DNA of 64,000 nucleotides from Pseudomonas synxantha (GCF_900105675.1 NZ_LT629786.1:2418001-2482000); one strand, 5' to 3'; shown: positions 31,981 to 41,141, numbered from the stretch's first letter. Notes: a model not told the origin generated them from the sequence alone. Numbers and translations are program-made.

Positions 31981-32481
31981 TTACTTCAACACAGCCAGGG
32001 CTGCATCGTAGTTCGGTTCTTCAGCGATTTCCTTGACCAACTCGCTGTGCAGCACGTTGTCGTTTTCGTCCAGCACTACGACAGCACGAGCGGTCAGGCC
32101 CTGCAGCGGGCCGTCGGCGATGGAAACACCATAGTCAACGGCGAAGTCGGCGTTGCGGAAGTCCGACAGGTTCTTCACGTTTTCCAGGCCTTCGGAACCA
32201 CAGAAGCGTGCCTGGGCGAATGGCAGGTCGGAGGAGATGCACAGCACCACGGTGTTGGCCACATCGTTGGCCTGGGCGTTGAACTTGCGCACGGAAGTGG
32301 CGCAGGTTGGGGTGTCAACGCTTGGGAAGATGTTCAGCACTTTGCGCTTGCCGGCAAAGGTAGCCAGGGTGGCGTTGGACAGGTCGCCGGCGGTCAGGGT
32401 GAAGTCTGCGGCTTTGGCGCCGACTTTCGGCAGTTCGCCTTCAACCTGGACCGGGTTGCCTTTAAGGGTGACTTGAGCCAT
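31981..32481 (-). CDS. tpx: Thiol peroxidase
   Basis: 166 residues, the usual Tpx length. It reduces hydrogen peroxide and, preferentially, alkyl hydroperoxides using thioredoxin, in the cytoplasm or periplasmic side. The peroxidatic Cys is in [10 protein letters not shown] (C60) and the resolving Cys in ARFCGSEG (C94); Thr and Arg of the active site are in [11 protein letters not shown] and [11 protein letters not shown] single gene with its own terminator, lying between the mux operon and the divergent glycosyltransferase. Upstream sequence on the minus strand gives an AAGGATT-type ribosome site before ATG. Confidence 0.97.
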   Translation of the reverse strand: MAQVTLKGNPVQVEGELPKVGAKAADFTLTAGDLSNATLATFAGKRKVLNIFPSVDTPTCATSVRKFNAQANDVANTVVLCISSDLPFAQARFCGSEGLENVKNLSDFRNADFAVDYGVSIADGPLQGLTARAVVVLDENDNVLHSELVKEIAEEPNYDAALAVLK

Positions 32482-32640
32482 GAACGGAATCCTTATGCTG
32501 GTTTTTGGTTAAACGAATTCGAGAGGCCGAAGTTAACCACAAAGTGCCGATGCTACCTACCGCCAGACACAAATTGTCATGTCGCCAGGTTGTGGTTTAA
32601 TTGCGCGCTTTTCGCCTGCCCTTCAAGGAAACCGTCGTCG

Positions 32641-33930
32641 ATGAATCAGCCTGCCACCAAAGTCCTGGTCATTGGTTACGTCTGGCCGGAGCCCCGCTCC
32701 TCGGCCGCAGGCGGGCATATGATGCAAATCCTTGAGAGTTTTCTTACGCAAGGTTGGGACATTACCTTCAGCAGCCCGGCGACCATCGGCGAACACAAGT
32801 CCGACTTGCCGGCACTTGGCATCGCCGAATGTGCCATTGAACTGAATAACAGCAGTTTCGATGACTTTATCCGCGAACTGGCCCCGGATATCGTACTGTT
32901 CGACCGCTTCATGATGGAGGAGCAATTCGGCTGGCGCGTGGAGCAATGCTGCCCCGACGCCCTGCGCGTGCTGGAAACCTCCGACCTGCAAAGCCTGCGC
33001 GACGCCCGCCACCAGCGTTTCAAGGAGCAGGTGAAAGCCAACCCCGACAGCGACGACTTCAGCGCCCTGTTCGCGCCGGCGCTTCAGGACGAGTTCCAGC
33101 GCATGGCCGATACCGACCTGGCCAAGCGCGAAATCGCCGCGATTTACCGCTGTGACATCAGCCTGGTGATCTCCGACATGGAAATCCGCCTGCTCACCGA
33201 ACAGTTCAAGGTGCCTGCCGCGCTGCTGCACTGGTGCCCGCTGATGCTGCAGCCGCCCACCCGCGCTTTTGCGCCCTTTGAAGACCGTGCGCACTTTCTC
33301 AGCATCGGCAACTTCCGCCATGCACCCAACTGGGATGCGGTGCTATGGATGAAGAACAGCCTATGGCCGCTGATCCGCCAGCAACTGCCGGGCGCCCAGT
33401 TGCATATCTATGGCGCCTACACGCCGCCCAAGGCTACTGCCCTGCACAACCCGGCCCAGGGTTTCCATGTGATGAACTGGGCCGAAGATGCCCTGCAAGT
33501 GATGACGGCGGCGCGTATCTGCCTGGCGCCCCTGCGCTTTGGTGCGGGGATCAAGGGCAAGCTGGTCGACGCGATGTTGTGCGGCACACCCAATGTCACC
33601 ACCCCCATCGGCGCCGAAGCCATGGGCGATGATCAACCCTGGCCCGGCGCGATCGAGCACAACGCCCCGGCCCTGGCTGCCGCTGCCGTGGCCCTCTATC
33701 AGGACCGCGAGCGGTGGACCCAAGCCCAGGAACGTGGGCGTCAGCTGCTGGCTCGGCGTTATGACCAGGCCTTCCACGGGCCAGCCTTGGTCGAATGCCT
33801 GGAGCAATGCCGCCGCAACCTTGCCACCCACCGCCGGGACAACTTTACCGGCAGCATGCTGCGCCATCATGCGCATAAAAGTACCCAGTACATGTCGCAG
33901 TGGATCGAGGCGAAAAATCGCAACATCTAG
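32641..33930 (+). CDS. Glycosyltransferase, GT4-like
   Basis: 429 residues from the ATG at 32641, supported by CAAGGAA upstream; the frame stays open from 31945, but that part is antisense to tpx and not real. The N-terminal Rossmann-like half (KVLVIGYVWPEP, then GGHMMQILESF) and the C-terminal half with CLAPLRFGAGIKGKLVDAMLCGTPNVTTPIGAEAMGD are typical of retaining GT-B enzymes; the E of the E-x7-E motif is in this last stretch. It probably acts on a cell-surface glycan or lipid, but no polysaccharide cluster surrounds it. Isolated gene; a hairpin (arms AGACTTG/CAAGTCT, about 33968-33994) lies about 40 bases past the stop. Confidence 0.85.
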   Translation: MNQPATKVLVIGYVWPEPRSSAAGGHMMQILESFLTQGWDITFSSPATIGEHKSDLPALGIAECAIELNNSSFDDFIRELAPDIVLFDRFMMEEQFGWRVEQCCPDALRVLETSDLQSLRDARHQRFKEQVKANPDSDDFSALFAPALQDEFQRMADTDLAKREIAAIYRCDISLVISDMEIRLLTEQFKVPAALLHWCPLMLQPPTRAFAPFEDRAHFLSIGNFRHAPNWDAVLWMKNSLWPLIRQQLPGAQLHIYGAYTPPKATALHNPAQGFHVMNWAEDALQVMTAARICLAPLRFGAGIKGKLVDAMLCGTPNVTTPIGAEAMGDDQPWPGAIEHNAPALAAAAVALYQDRERWTQAQERGRQLLARRYDQAFHGPALVECLEQCRRNLATHRRDNFTGSMLRHHAHKSTQYMSQWIEAKNRNI

Positions 33931-34215
33931 GCAATCGAGCAACGCAAGGCGCATGAAAAGCGTGATTCAGACTTGTCGCCGCTGCGCGGCAAGTCTAATC
34001 GGACATCCCTGAGCCTTAACGGCAATGCTATTTGCATCGCTGGAACGTGCATCACGAATCATGACTAAGCCCTCACCCGTGCCTGTTTCAGATAAAAATC
34101 GTCTGTAATCCTACTCGTACAGGATGCAGCGGCGCACGCTCAGACGCTTGATGCTGGCAGGGTCGTGCACAACGGGGCATTATTCGGGTCGCAACCACAA
34201 TAAAGCGACGGCAGC

Positions 34216-35121
34216 ATGACCCGAGCAACGCGTATCACCGACCCTTCCTACGAGCTGATGGACGACCACAACGGCCTGTCCATCATCTATCGCCAGCACG
34301 GCTTCCCCTGCCCGCTGGTGCGCTGGCACTTCCACAAGGAATACGAGCTGCACCTTATCGTCGCCAGCTCGGGCAAGGTGTTTATCGGCGACTACATCGG
34401 TAACTTCTACCCCGAAAGCCTGTTCCTCACCGGCCCCAACCTGCCCCACAACTGGATCAGCCAGGTAGAGGAAGGCGAAGTCGTGCCCAAGCGCGACATG
34501 CTGGTGAACTTCACCGATGAGCTGTTCGAGCAAGGCAGCCATACGTTTGCCGAACTCAAGAGCCTGGCGCCGTTGCTGGAACGTGCGCAATACGGCATCG
34601 AATTCCGCAGCAAAAAAACCATCGCCCAGGCCATGGCCCTGATGCAGCGCATTGAAGAGGCCCAAGGCATGGCGCGCCTGGGGCACTTTTTCATTTTGCT
34701 GGAAGTGCTGAGCGCCTGTGACGACTACCAACTGCTCTCCGGCGTCACCACGCCACAGCAAGCCGACGAACACAGCATCGACCGCACCAACCGCGCGGTG
34801 GACTACATCTTTGCCCACTACGCCCGAGAGTTGCCGCTGGAAGAAGTGGCGGAGTACCTGGGGATGAAGCCAACGTATTTTTCCAGGGTGTTCAAACAGG
34901 CGACCGGGCGCACTTTTATTGAATTCGTCAATCGGCTGCGCATCAGCAAGTCCTGTGAATTGCTGGCCGATGGGGACAAGGCGGTGACGGATGTGTGCTT
35001 TGAGTCGGGGTTCAATAATATTTCCAACTTCAATCGGCGGTTTCAGCAGCTCAAGGGGATGACGCCGTCTCACTATCGGCGGTTGGCGGTGCAGCGGTTG
35101 ACGGAGCAGAATTTGGCTTGA
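34216..35121 (+). CDS. mtlR: AraC-family activator of the mannitol operon
   Basis: 301 residues. An N-terminal cupin-type sensor (about 15-160, with WHFHKEYELHLI) is followed by a two-HTH AraC domain at the C-terminus (about 195-295; LEEVAEYLGMKPTYFSRVFKQATG and VCFESGFNNISNFNRRFQQLKGMTPSHYRRL). Sequence and position upstream of the polyol operon match MtlR of P. fluorescens, which activates mtlEFGKDYZ in response to mannitol, sorbitol or arabitol. Normally it lies directly before mtlE; here about 4.5 kb of foreign-looking DNA separates them. Its last 17 codons have a degenerate second copy at 35715-35768. Confidence 0.92.
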   Translation: MTRATRITDPSYELMDDHNGLSIIYRQHGFPCPLVRWHFHKEYELHLIVASSGKVFIGDYIGNFYPESLFLTGPNLPHNWISQVEEGEVVPKRDMLVNFTDELFEQGSHTFAELKSLAPLLERAQYGIEFRSKKTIAQAMALMQRIEEAQGMARLGHFFILLEVLSACDDYQLLSGVTTPQQADEHSIDRTNRAVDYIFAHYARELPLEEVAEYLGMKPTYFSRVFKQATGRTFIEFVNRLRISKSCELLADGDKAVTDVCFESGFNNISNFNRRFQQLKGMTPSHYRRLAVQRLTEQNLA

Positions 35122-35181
35122 AATAAATTGAACTAGCTGGCTCATTCCTCGTAGTTCGACGCTGTATGGCTGGGCAAGACC

Positions 35182-35648
35182 CTCCTCATTAATCAACGAA
35201 AAACTGATGTTATTCACAGCATAATTTTCAAGATAACCAATTATAACTTTGCATTCGGATGCCATTCGCTAAACAGCTTATATGCGTCCCATCCCCCTCG
35301 TATACCCAGCCCGCCCGGAAGCCTTGCACGACCTCTCGAATCCATAGGTTCTCCCAGAGCACTACGCACACTTTGCTGATTAATCATCAGGGAAAAGGGA
35401 CTGGGTAACCCTCCAGCATAAACCGGTTGCCCGACCGTCGGGATGAGTGTGATCAGGATCTGTTTCAAGGACGTGGTCGTGTCACTGAAGAGCAACTCCA
35501 CGCCTTCTACTGGTTGCATGGTTGGCCAATTGCTGTCCTCAAACGATTTCACCAGCGGCTGGTTGGGAATTTTCCCTTCGGCTACAAGCTCGGTGAAACC
35601 AAGCCCTAAATTCTTTACCCACAACTTAATCGCTAACGCATCCATCAT
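35182..35648 (-). pseudogene. DUF6392-like immunity gene broken by a -1 base frameshift
   Basis: The open frame gives about 135 residues (MMDALAIKLWVKNLGLGF...) and ends abruptly after WHPNAKL. It aligns over its length with the intact gene at 36373-36837 (LWIKNLGRPYEVL, GGWDAYKLDSTIHPRAK). The paralogue continues KMIFKYAQDYKVNTLVFTL; the same ending appears here one frame away as KVIIGYLENYAVNNISFSL. Restoring one A in the run GCAAAG would join the two. Beyond that no stop comes at the expected place, and the frame runs into the antisense of mtlR, so the 3' end is also lost. Low GC. Probably a dead immunity gene at the recombination edge. Confidence 0.8.
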
Positions 35649-35714
35649 TACCACCCCTGAACTGGGTTAACGCCATGTAATTATCGGCGAGCGGCCCCAA
35701 TATTGAACTAAGCA

Positions 35715-35768
35715 CCCCACTCTCGACAGTTAGCAGAGCAATGGTTAACCGAACAGAATCTGGCTTGA
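35715..35768 (+). pseudogene. Degenerate second copy of the mtlR 3' end
   Basis: Read backwards from the TGA at 35766, the frame encodes PHSRQLAEQWLTEQNLA-stop, against PSHYRRLAVQRLTEQNLA-stop at the true end of mtlR (35068-35121). Identity includes the last seven residues and the stop. Homology fades about 54 bases before the stop, after which an in-frame stop occurs. It is not expressed. It marks an old junction between mtlR and foreign DNA, and the broken immunity gene lies between the two copies. Confidence 0.75.
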
Positions 35769-35836
35769 AGTGATTACTCCCACGCGCTGCGGGTGTGAAC
35801 ATTACTACTTAGTCGAATTTAATTTTCAGAGCATGT

Positions 35837-36316
35837 TCAATTACGGTGTACATTGCCCAAATAGAAGCCCATGCTACATACCATACCGTCATTACGATAT
35901 TGAAGTCCGACGTGAACAGCTGGATAACCAAAATCATCCATGCGGTAGATGTCGCAACCACCGTACCCTCGATATCTTAAAATTTTAACCGGCTCCTTCG
36001 ACTCACAAGGTGCTCCAAGGATTTTACGGACAGTGATCCGACTCATACTGGCTGTCATCGATAAAGGTAATTCGCCACTGTAAGGGCGGGCACCATCAAC
36101 CATACTTATTAGTGAAAAAAGAACTTTTTCGAGAGCCGCATCTTTTGATCGAAACCATAGCTCAACTCCCTCCTCCGGCTTCTGTATCAAGTATTCATTA
36201 TCACAATCTACTATCGATGATTTAAAGGCATCATTAGTAACCACACCATCAGCGCAGAGCTCAGCATGGGCAAAGCCTATCCTCGCAATCAGACGATTAA
36301 CCATTACGACATCCAT
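35837..36316 (-). CDS. DUF6392-like, probable immunity protein (second copy)
   Basis: 159 residues, soluble, start supported by AAGGAGGG right before the ATG. Related to the two flanking genes over most of its length (LIARIGFAHAELCADGVVTN matches LWIKNLGRPYEVLVSEGVIPN; EEGVELWF matches EDGVELSF; LGAPCESKEPVK matches FGMPLESKGPTE), but divergent, especially at the C-terminus. AT-rich compared with the core genome. Stacked, diverged copies next to a polymorphic toxin are typical of immunity genes for different toxin variants. I connect it to DUF6392 from memory of the family, not by search. Confidence 0.72.
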   Translation of the reverse strand: MDVVMVNRLIARIGFAHAELCADGVVTNDAFKSSIVDCDNEYLIQKPEEGVELWFRSKDAALEKVLFSLISMVDGARPYSGELPLSMTASMSRITVRKILGAPCESKEPVKILRYRGYGGCDIYRMDDFGYPAVHVGLQYRNDGMVCSMGFYLGNVHRN

Positions 36317-36372
36317 TCACCCTCCTTCATATCAGTCTCACGCTCGCAGACGGGAAAGACCATATTTATGAG

Positions 36373-36837
36373 TCACTCATCGTAAAGAGTGAAAACCAGC
36401 GTATTAACCTTATAGTCCTGCGCATATTTAAATATCATTTTGGCACGTGGATGTATCGTTGAGTCGAGCTTGTATGCATCCCATCCGCCCGTTTTTCTAT
36501 TTAGGGGAAGCTCTGTCGGACCTTTCGACTCTAGAGGCATTCCGAACAACTCCTGTATGTCAGCCTTATTCATCGATAGCGCTAGCGGCGGTGGCAGCTT
36601 ACCTCTATAAACCGGCTGCCCCTCGACGGTTTGAGCAAGAATAACGTATAGCGTTTCCAAACATCTGGAATCAGTCGCAAAGCTCAACTCCACTCCGTCC
36701 TCTGGCTCTATATCTAGCCAGTCCCTTCCCTTGTAAAGTTCCTGCAGTGGCATATTGGGGATAACCCCCTCTGAAACCAACACTTCATAAGGGCGCCCCA
36801 GATTTTTTATCCAGAGCGTGATAGTTGAGGTATTCAT
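36373..36837 (-). CDS. DUF6392-like, probable cognate immunity protein
   Basis: 154 residues; the ATG at 36837 shares one base with the toxin stop (TGATG), so translation is coupled to the PAAR toxin gene upstream. The protein is soluble and acidic (EPEDGVELSF, FGMPLESKGP, GGWDAYKLDS), as expected for an inhibitor of a basic nuclease. Closest relative in the window is the broken copy at 35182-35648; the copy at 35837-36316 is more distant. The tight coupling makes this the likely immunity partner of the toxin. An upstream in-frame start at 36846 is possible but would overlap the toxin more. Confidence 0.78.
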   Translation of the reverse strand: MNTSTITLWIKNLGRPYEVLVSEGVIPNMPLQELYKGRDWLDIEPEDGVELSFATDSRCLETLYVILAQTVEGQPVYRGKLPPPLALSMNKADIQELFGMPLESKGPTELPLNRKTGGWDAYKLDSTIHPRAKMIFKYAQDYKVNTLVFTLYDE

Positions 36838-38303
36838 CAGTACCAACCTTGTTTCTGGCTAAGTTTATGCAATTGTTCTCGGGCCGCCTCAATTTCTGCT
36901 TCAGGATAGCCTTCCTCGAGTAATCCACGTTTGATAGCATCAACATTACTGTTTATCGCCGCCCGTAGGTCAGCAGCATCTTTATTTTGTTTGGCTCTGG
37001 AACTGCGCCCTCCATAGGTTTCACTATACTTCCGATGTACCCCTGAAGGAATCGCAATGCCTGGAGCGTTCTTTAGATAATCTAACACTTGCCGACGCGG
37101 TATTTTGGAATCCCACTGAAGTAGTGTTACTTCCAGTACCTTTTGCGCAGGAATATGGTCAATATCCAGCCCATCCTTACGGCTACGACTCATCAAATCA
37201 GCTGCCTGCCCAACCTCCAACGGCCTGACCGCCGGCTTGGCAAACACCAAATACAACGGCGCCACACCCGAATCAGCCGGAAACGAAATGATCGTATCCT
37301 GCCAGGTGATGTTTTCTGCATCCCGCCCTGGATAGTGACTGATCGCCGAATCTTGCCCCACGGCAATCGGATGAACAAACACGTTATCCAAGCGTTCCGG
37401 TGTTCCGGGATACGGGCTCGGCACGCTGACAACCGGGCCGTGGTTCGGCGTCCATGTGATGCTGATGCCATCCAGCACCGCGACCATCGCGCTGTGGTCC
37501 TCATTCCACCGGGCTTGCGCAACGGGTACGCGGTCGGCGCCACTGCCAGGTTGGGTATGTAGGCCGTAAACACGCAGTTCACCGAACTCATCCTGGCGAA
37601 ACTGGAAACGCACTCGCGTACTGGCCAAACGCATCCCCTCCAACTGCTCCGGGGTGTACAGCGTTGAGTCACCGATATCCCGCGGCCAGAATGCCAGCAG
37701 CACGAGGTTGAGGGCCGAACTGGCGCCGGCCAAGCCTCGTACAGCCCAGGCACCGAGGTCGCTGCCGAGTGTGCCGGCTACCCTGCCGACGGCGCCCGTG
37801 CTACCGGTTGAAGCCATGAGGGCGGTGGTGCCGAAGTTTTTGGCGTTTTCCGGGGCGGTGCCCGCAGCTGTAGAACCGGCCGGTACCGAAACGCAGGACT
37901 TGGCGAAAACGCAGGCATCAGCGGCACGATTCGACGCAGCGGGCGCGGCATAATTCGCAGGGGGCGAGGCGGATGCAGTCGGCCTCATTACAATCGGGGT
38001 GACACGTTGAGGTTGGGGACCGAACTCCTGAGATTTGGAACTCTGATTGGCAATCAACTCCGGCGGCGGATCGCATTTGCAGATGCACAGATCACCCTCC
38101 AGCGCCGCTTGTTTGCCGTTCCACTCTTCGTGCAAATGAGGGCCGGTAAGCGCGATGAAGCCTTCAGTGCCGCATGCCGGACAAGCGACCCGGTCACCCT
38201 CCCTCGAGATCATTTCGCCGTTGAAACTGGTGCCCTCACAACCGCTGGTTACCTTGCCACCCACCGTGGTGGTTGAACCGGTGGTGATGTTGTAGCGCCT
38301 CAC
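36837..38303 (-). CDS. PAAR / S-type pyocin domain protein with C-terminal putative nuclease toxin
   Basis: 488 residues from a GTG at 38303 that overlaps the preceding PAAR gene by four bases (GTGA). N-terminal about 85 residues: PAAR-like, with GCEGTSFNGEMISREGD and Cys pairs (CPACG, CICKC) that may bind zinc. A Pro/Ala/Gly-rich middle follows. Residues about 230-410 resemble the pyocin_S domain (DNVFVHPIAVGQDSAI, ISFPADSGVAPLYLVF). The C-terminal about 90 residues carry DGLDIDHIPA and IPSGVHRKYSETYGGR, an arrangement seen in HNH/His-Me finger nucleases; DNase activity is an inference. PAAR proteins sit on the T6SS spike, so this would be a T6SS-delivered antibacterial toxin. No T6SS core gene is in the window. 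Confidence 0.8.
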   Translation of the reverse strand: MRRYNITTGSTTTVGGKVTSGCEGTSFNGEMISREGDRVACPACGTEGFIALTGPHLHEEWNGKQAALEGDLCICKCDPPPELIANQSSKSQEFGPQPQRVTPIVMRPTASASPPANYAAPAASNRAADACVFAKSCVSVPAGSTAAGTAPENAKNFGTTALMASTGSTGAVGRVAGTLGSDLGAWAVRGLAGASSALNLVLLAFWPRDIGDSTLYTPEQLEGMRLASTRVRFQFRQDEFGELRVYGLHTQPGSGADRVPVAQARWNEDHSAMVAVLDGISITWTPNHGPVVSVPSPYPGTPERLDNVFVHPIAVGQDSAISHYPGRDAENITWQDTIISFPADSGVAPLYLVFAKPAVRPLEVGQAADLMSRSRKDGLDIDHIPAQKVLEVTLLQWDSKIPRRQVLDYLKNAPGIAIPSGVHRKYSETYGGRSSRAKQNKDAADLRAAINSNVDAIKRGLLEEGYPEAEIEAAREQLHKLSQKQGWY

Positions 38304-38680
38304 ATCTGACTCTCCACGCGATATCCAGGCTTTAGAAGGCCAGGAATACCCTCGCCGTCCGCGTACTCCACCACCTGAGCCAGGTTTTGCAGGCTGCTCG
38401 TCACGGTGTCGCCGTTGTCGGTAGCGCTGCCGACAATGGCGATGGGCAGACCTTTGTAGGTGGCCGCGAAACCTGCTCCCGAGACAATTTCGCTCTCTTT
38501 GCCATCGGGGTAGCGCACTCGGTCGCCGACGCACGCGATGCGCAAGTCATGGATCTCTAGGCTGGTGCTTGCAGTGATAATTTCTCCGCCCATACGCGTT
38601 CTCGAGCCGAGTGTCGCGTAGTCGTAGATGGCTTTGATTGGGCGAGTTGATTGTTGGATTTCAGTATCGGTGTCTTTCAT
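38300..38680 (-). CDS. PAAR-like domain protein
   Basis: 126 residues. After a short N-terminal tail (MKDTDTEIQQSTRP), a PAAR-type beta fold is suggested by GGEIITASTSLEIHDLRIACVGDRVRYPDGKES, EIVSGAGFAATYKGLPIAIVGSATDNGDTV. AAGGACG precedes the ATG. It is the first gene of the three-gene unit PAAR - PAAR/toxin - immunity on the minus strand, with four-base overlap to the toxin. It may cap a VgrG trimer or help load the next protein. Two successive PAAR proteins in one operon are unusual enough to note. Confidence 0.75.
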   Translation of the reverse strand: MKDTDTEIQQSTRPIKAIYDYATLGSRTRMGGEIITASTSLEIHDLRIACVGDRVRYPDGKESEIVSGAGFAATYKGLPIAIVGSATDNGDTVTSSLQNLAQVVEYADGEGIPGLLKPGYRVESQM

Positions 38681-38996
38681 GCTTCGTCCTTTTTTAGCGT
38701 GCAGGGGTGCTCAAACGCGGTCTTGGCGTTGAGTTATGCAGAGGGATGGCGCCGAAATGGCGCAAGGAAGATGGTGCTGACTAGTACAAAGCCAAACAAC
38801 TGACCGTTCGGCTAGGTATTGGGAAACGCAGAAACGTCTGACAAGGATTTGAGGTTGTCCCTAGGACACTCAATCTCTAGTCTCCGTACACCGCTGCACA
38901 CTCAGCGGTTGGGCGTCGCGGCCCGGTGTAATCAGGCGCAAAGTGCCATTTCTGCTTTCAGTTGACGCCTTTTTATCGTCTACTGTGCGGCCTTAT

Positions 38997-39117
38997 GGTG
39001 GCTGTGCGCGGGATACCTCCGGGTATGCCGGTTTCCTGATTCCGGTCCGCGAACCTGCGTACAGCTACCACCCAATCGCGTCGCGGCGATCAGTGGTAGC
39101 TCCACTTAAATCAGGAG
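38997..39117 (+). ncRNA. Structured leader with two mutually exclusive folds before a DUF3077/DUF6124-like gene
   Basis: Fold A: 38997-39012 (GGTGGCTGTGCGCGGG) pairs with 39054-39069 (CCTGCGTACAGCTACC) over 16 pairs with three G-U, enclosing hairpins ATACC/GGTAT and CCGG/CCGG. Fold B: AGCTACCAC (39063-39071) pairs perfectly with GTGGTAGCT (39093-39101), enclosing the hairpin ATCGC/GCGAT. A and B share 39063-39069 and cannot coexist. CTCC at 39100-39103 can pair with the ribosome site GGAG (39114-39117), so fold choice could control translation. Similar leaders before such genes recur in fluorescent pseudomonads as I remember; no Rfam class is recognised. Confidence 0.5.
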
Positions 39118-39124
39118 TTTCACC

Positions 39125-39373
39125 ATGATCAAACCCACCCCAAATCCCCCAATCGATCCAGCACCCAGCGTGCTATTCACCGTGAAAGACGGTATCTCCA
39201 CTCAAGACCTACTGGTCAACCTCAGCGAATCACTCGCCTCCGCCCACGCCTTGACCTGCGATTTTGCCTTTGATCTCGACGGCTCGCGGCGAGAAGGCGC
39301 GCTGGGTATTGCCCAGTTGATCGAGGTGTCTCGATTGCTGGCTGAGCGGGTACTGGCTGATATCGAGCATTAA
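39125..39373 (+). CDS. Small DUF3077/DUF6124-like protein
   Basis: 82 residues starting MIKPTPNPPIDPAP, preceded by TCAGGAG 8 bases before the ATG. The rest is an amphipathic helical pair (TQDLLVNLSESLASAHALTCDFAFDLDGSRREGALGIAQL, LIEVSRLLAERVLADIE). Starts of the form M-x-KPTPNPP with this helical tail belong to a Pseudomonas-specific family (annotated DUF3077 or DUF6124) present in many copies per genome; function unknown. It lies between the toxin unit and the mtl operon and has its own structured leader. It ends 11 bases before a palindromic repeat element. Confidence 0.72.
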   Translation: MIKPTPNPPIDPAPSVLFTVKDGISTQDLLVNLSESLASAHALTCDFAFDLDGSRREGALGIAQLIEVSRLLAERVLADIEH

Positions 39374-39383
39374 ACCCAGCACT

Positions 39384-39487
39384 GATCGTTCCCACGCTCA
39401 GCGTGGGCATGCATACCGTGACGCTCTGCGTCACCAGGGACGCAGAGCGTCCCGGGCGGCGTTACCACGCGGAGCGTGGGAACGATC
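39384..39487. repeat. About 104-base element bounded by inverted repeats
   Basis: The ends GATCGTTCCCACGCTC and GAGCGTGGGAACGATC are perfect inverted copies. Inside are further pairs (GACGCTCTGCGTC, GACGCAGAGCGTC), so the whole can fold into a long branched hairpin. This type of element (CGTTCCCACGCT...) is common between genes in Pseudomonas and differs from the GTGGGAGG REP family. It sits at the border between the island and mtlE. Confidence 0.85.
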
Positions 39488-39648
39488 ATGTCGAGTGCAA
39501 AAAAGTATCAGTCCCAGTGTTCCCAAGGATTTGTCACAGGCGCATTTGAAGGCTGTAATCAACGCACACTCTTCCTGGCTACCTGTAGGAAGACACAACA
39601 ACAATAACTGTCCTTCCGTAGCCCCTGGGCGCGGAAATGGAGTGCGCG

Positions 39649-40971
<1,323 letters not shown>

Positions 40972-40994
40972 TTCCGGCCTTCACCACAGTCAAA

Positions 40995-41098
40995 TGTGGG
41001 AGGGGGCTTGCTCCCGATAGCAATCTACCAGTTGATGCATCTGTGACTGATACACCGCTATCGGGGGCAAGTCGAATCGTCGCACCGCCCCTCCCACA
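40995..41098. repeat. REPIN between mtlE and mtlF, one arm interrupted
   Basis: Two REP cores in inverted orientation, GTGGGAGGGGGCTTGCTCCCGATAGC and a right arm GCTATCGGGGGCAAG...CCCCTCCCACA. The right arm carries 16 extra bases (tcgaatcgtcgcaccg) between GGCAAG and CCCC. It forms a long hairpin in the operon mRNA, placed just after the binding-protein gene. Confidence 0.88.
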
Positions 41099-41141
41099 TT
41101 GACCGCACTTCGAACCTTGCTCAGCACTGGCCTTGATTACC

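Noticed and set aside
31945..32640. N-terminal extension of the glycosyltransferase by 232 residues
   Set aside because: It is antisense to tpx and ends at a good ribosome site followed by the ATG at 32641, which starts a normal GT-B protein.
34180..35265. Minus-strand frame (361 codons) opposite mtlR
   Set aside because: Only its first 28 residues are meaningful (the shifted end of the broken immunity gene); the rest is antisense of mtlR.
38303..38534. Longer start (565 residues) for the PAAR toxin
   Set aside because: The upstream 77 residues are Arg/Gly-rich, overlap the preceding PAAR gene in another frame, and look like a shadow; the GTG at 38303 gives a GTGA overlap and starts at the PAAR fold.
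39384..39487. Insertion sequence with short inverted ends
   Set aside because: About 104 bases, no coding capacity and no visible target duplication; a dispersed palindromic repeat rather than an IS.
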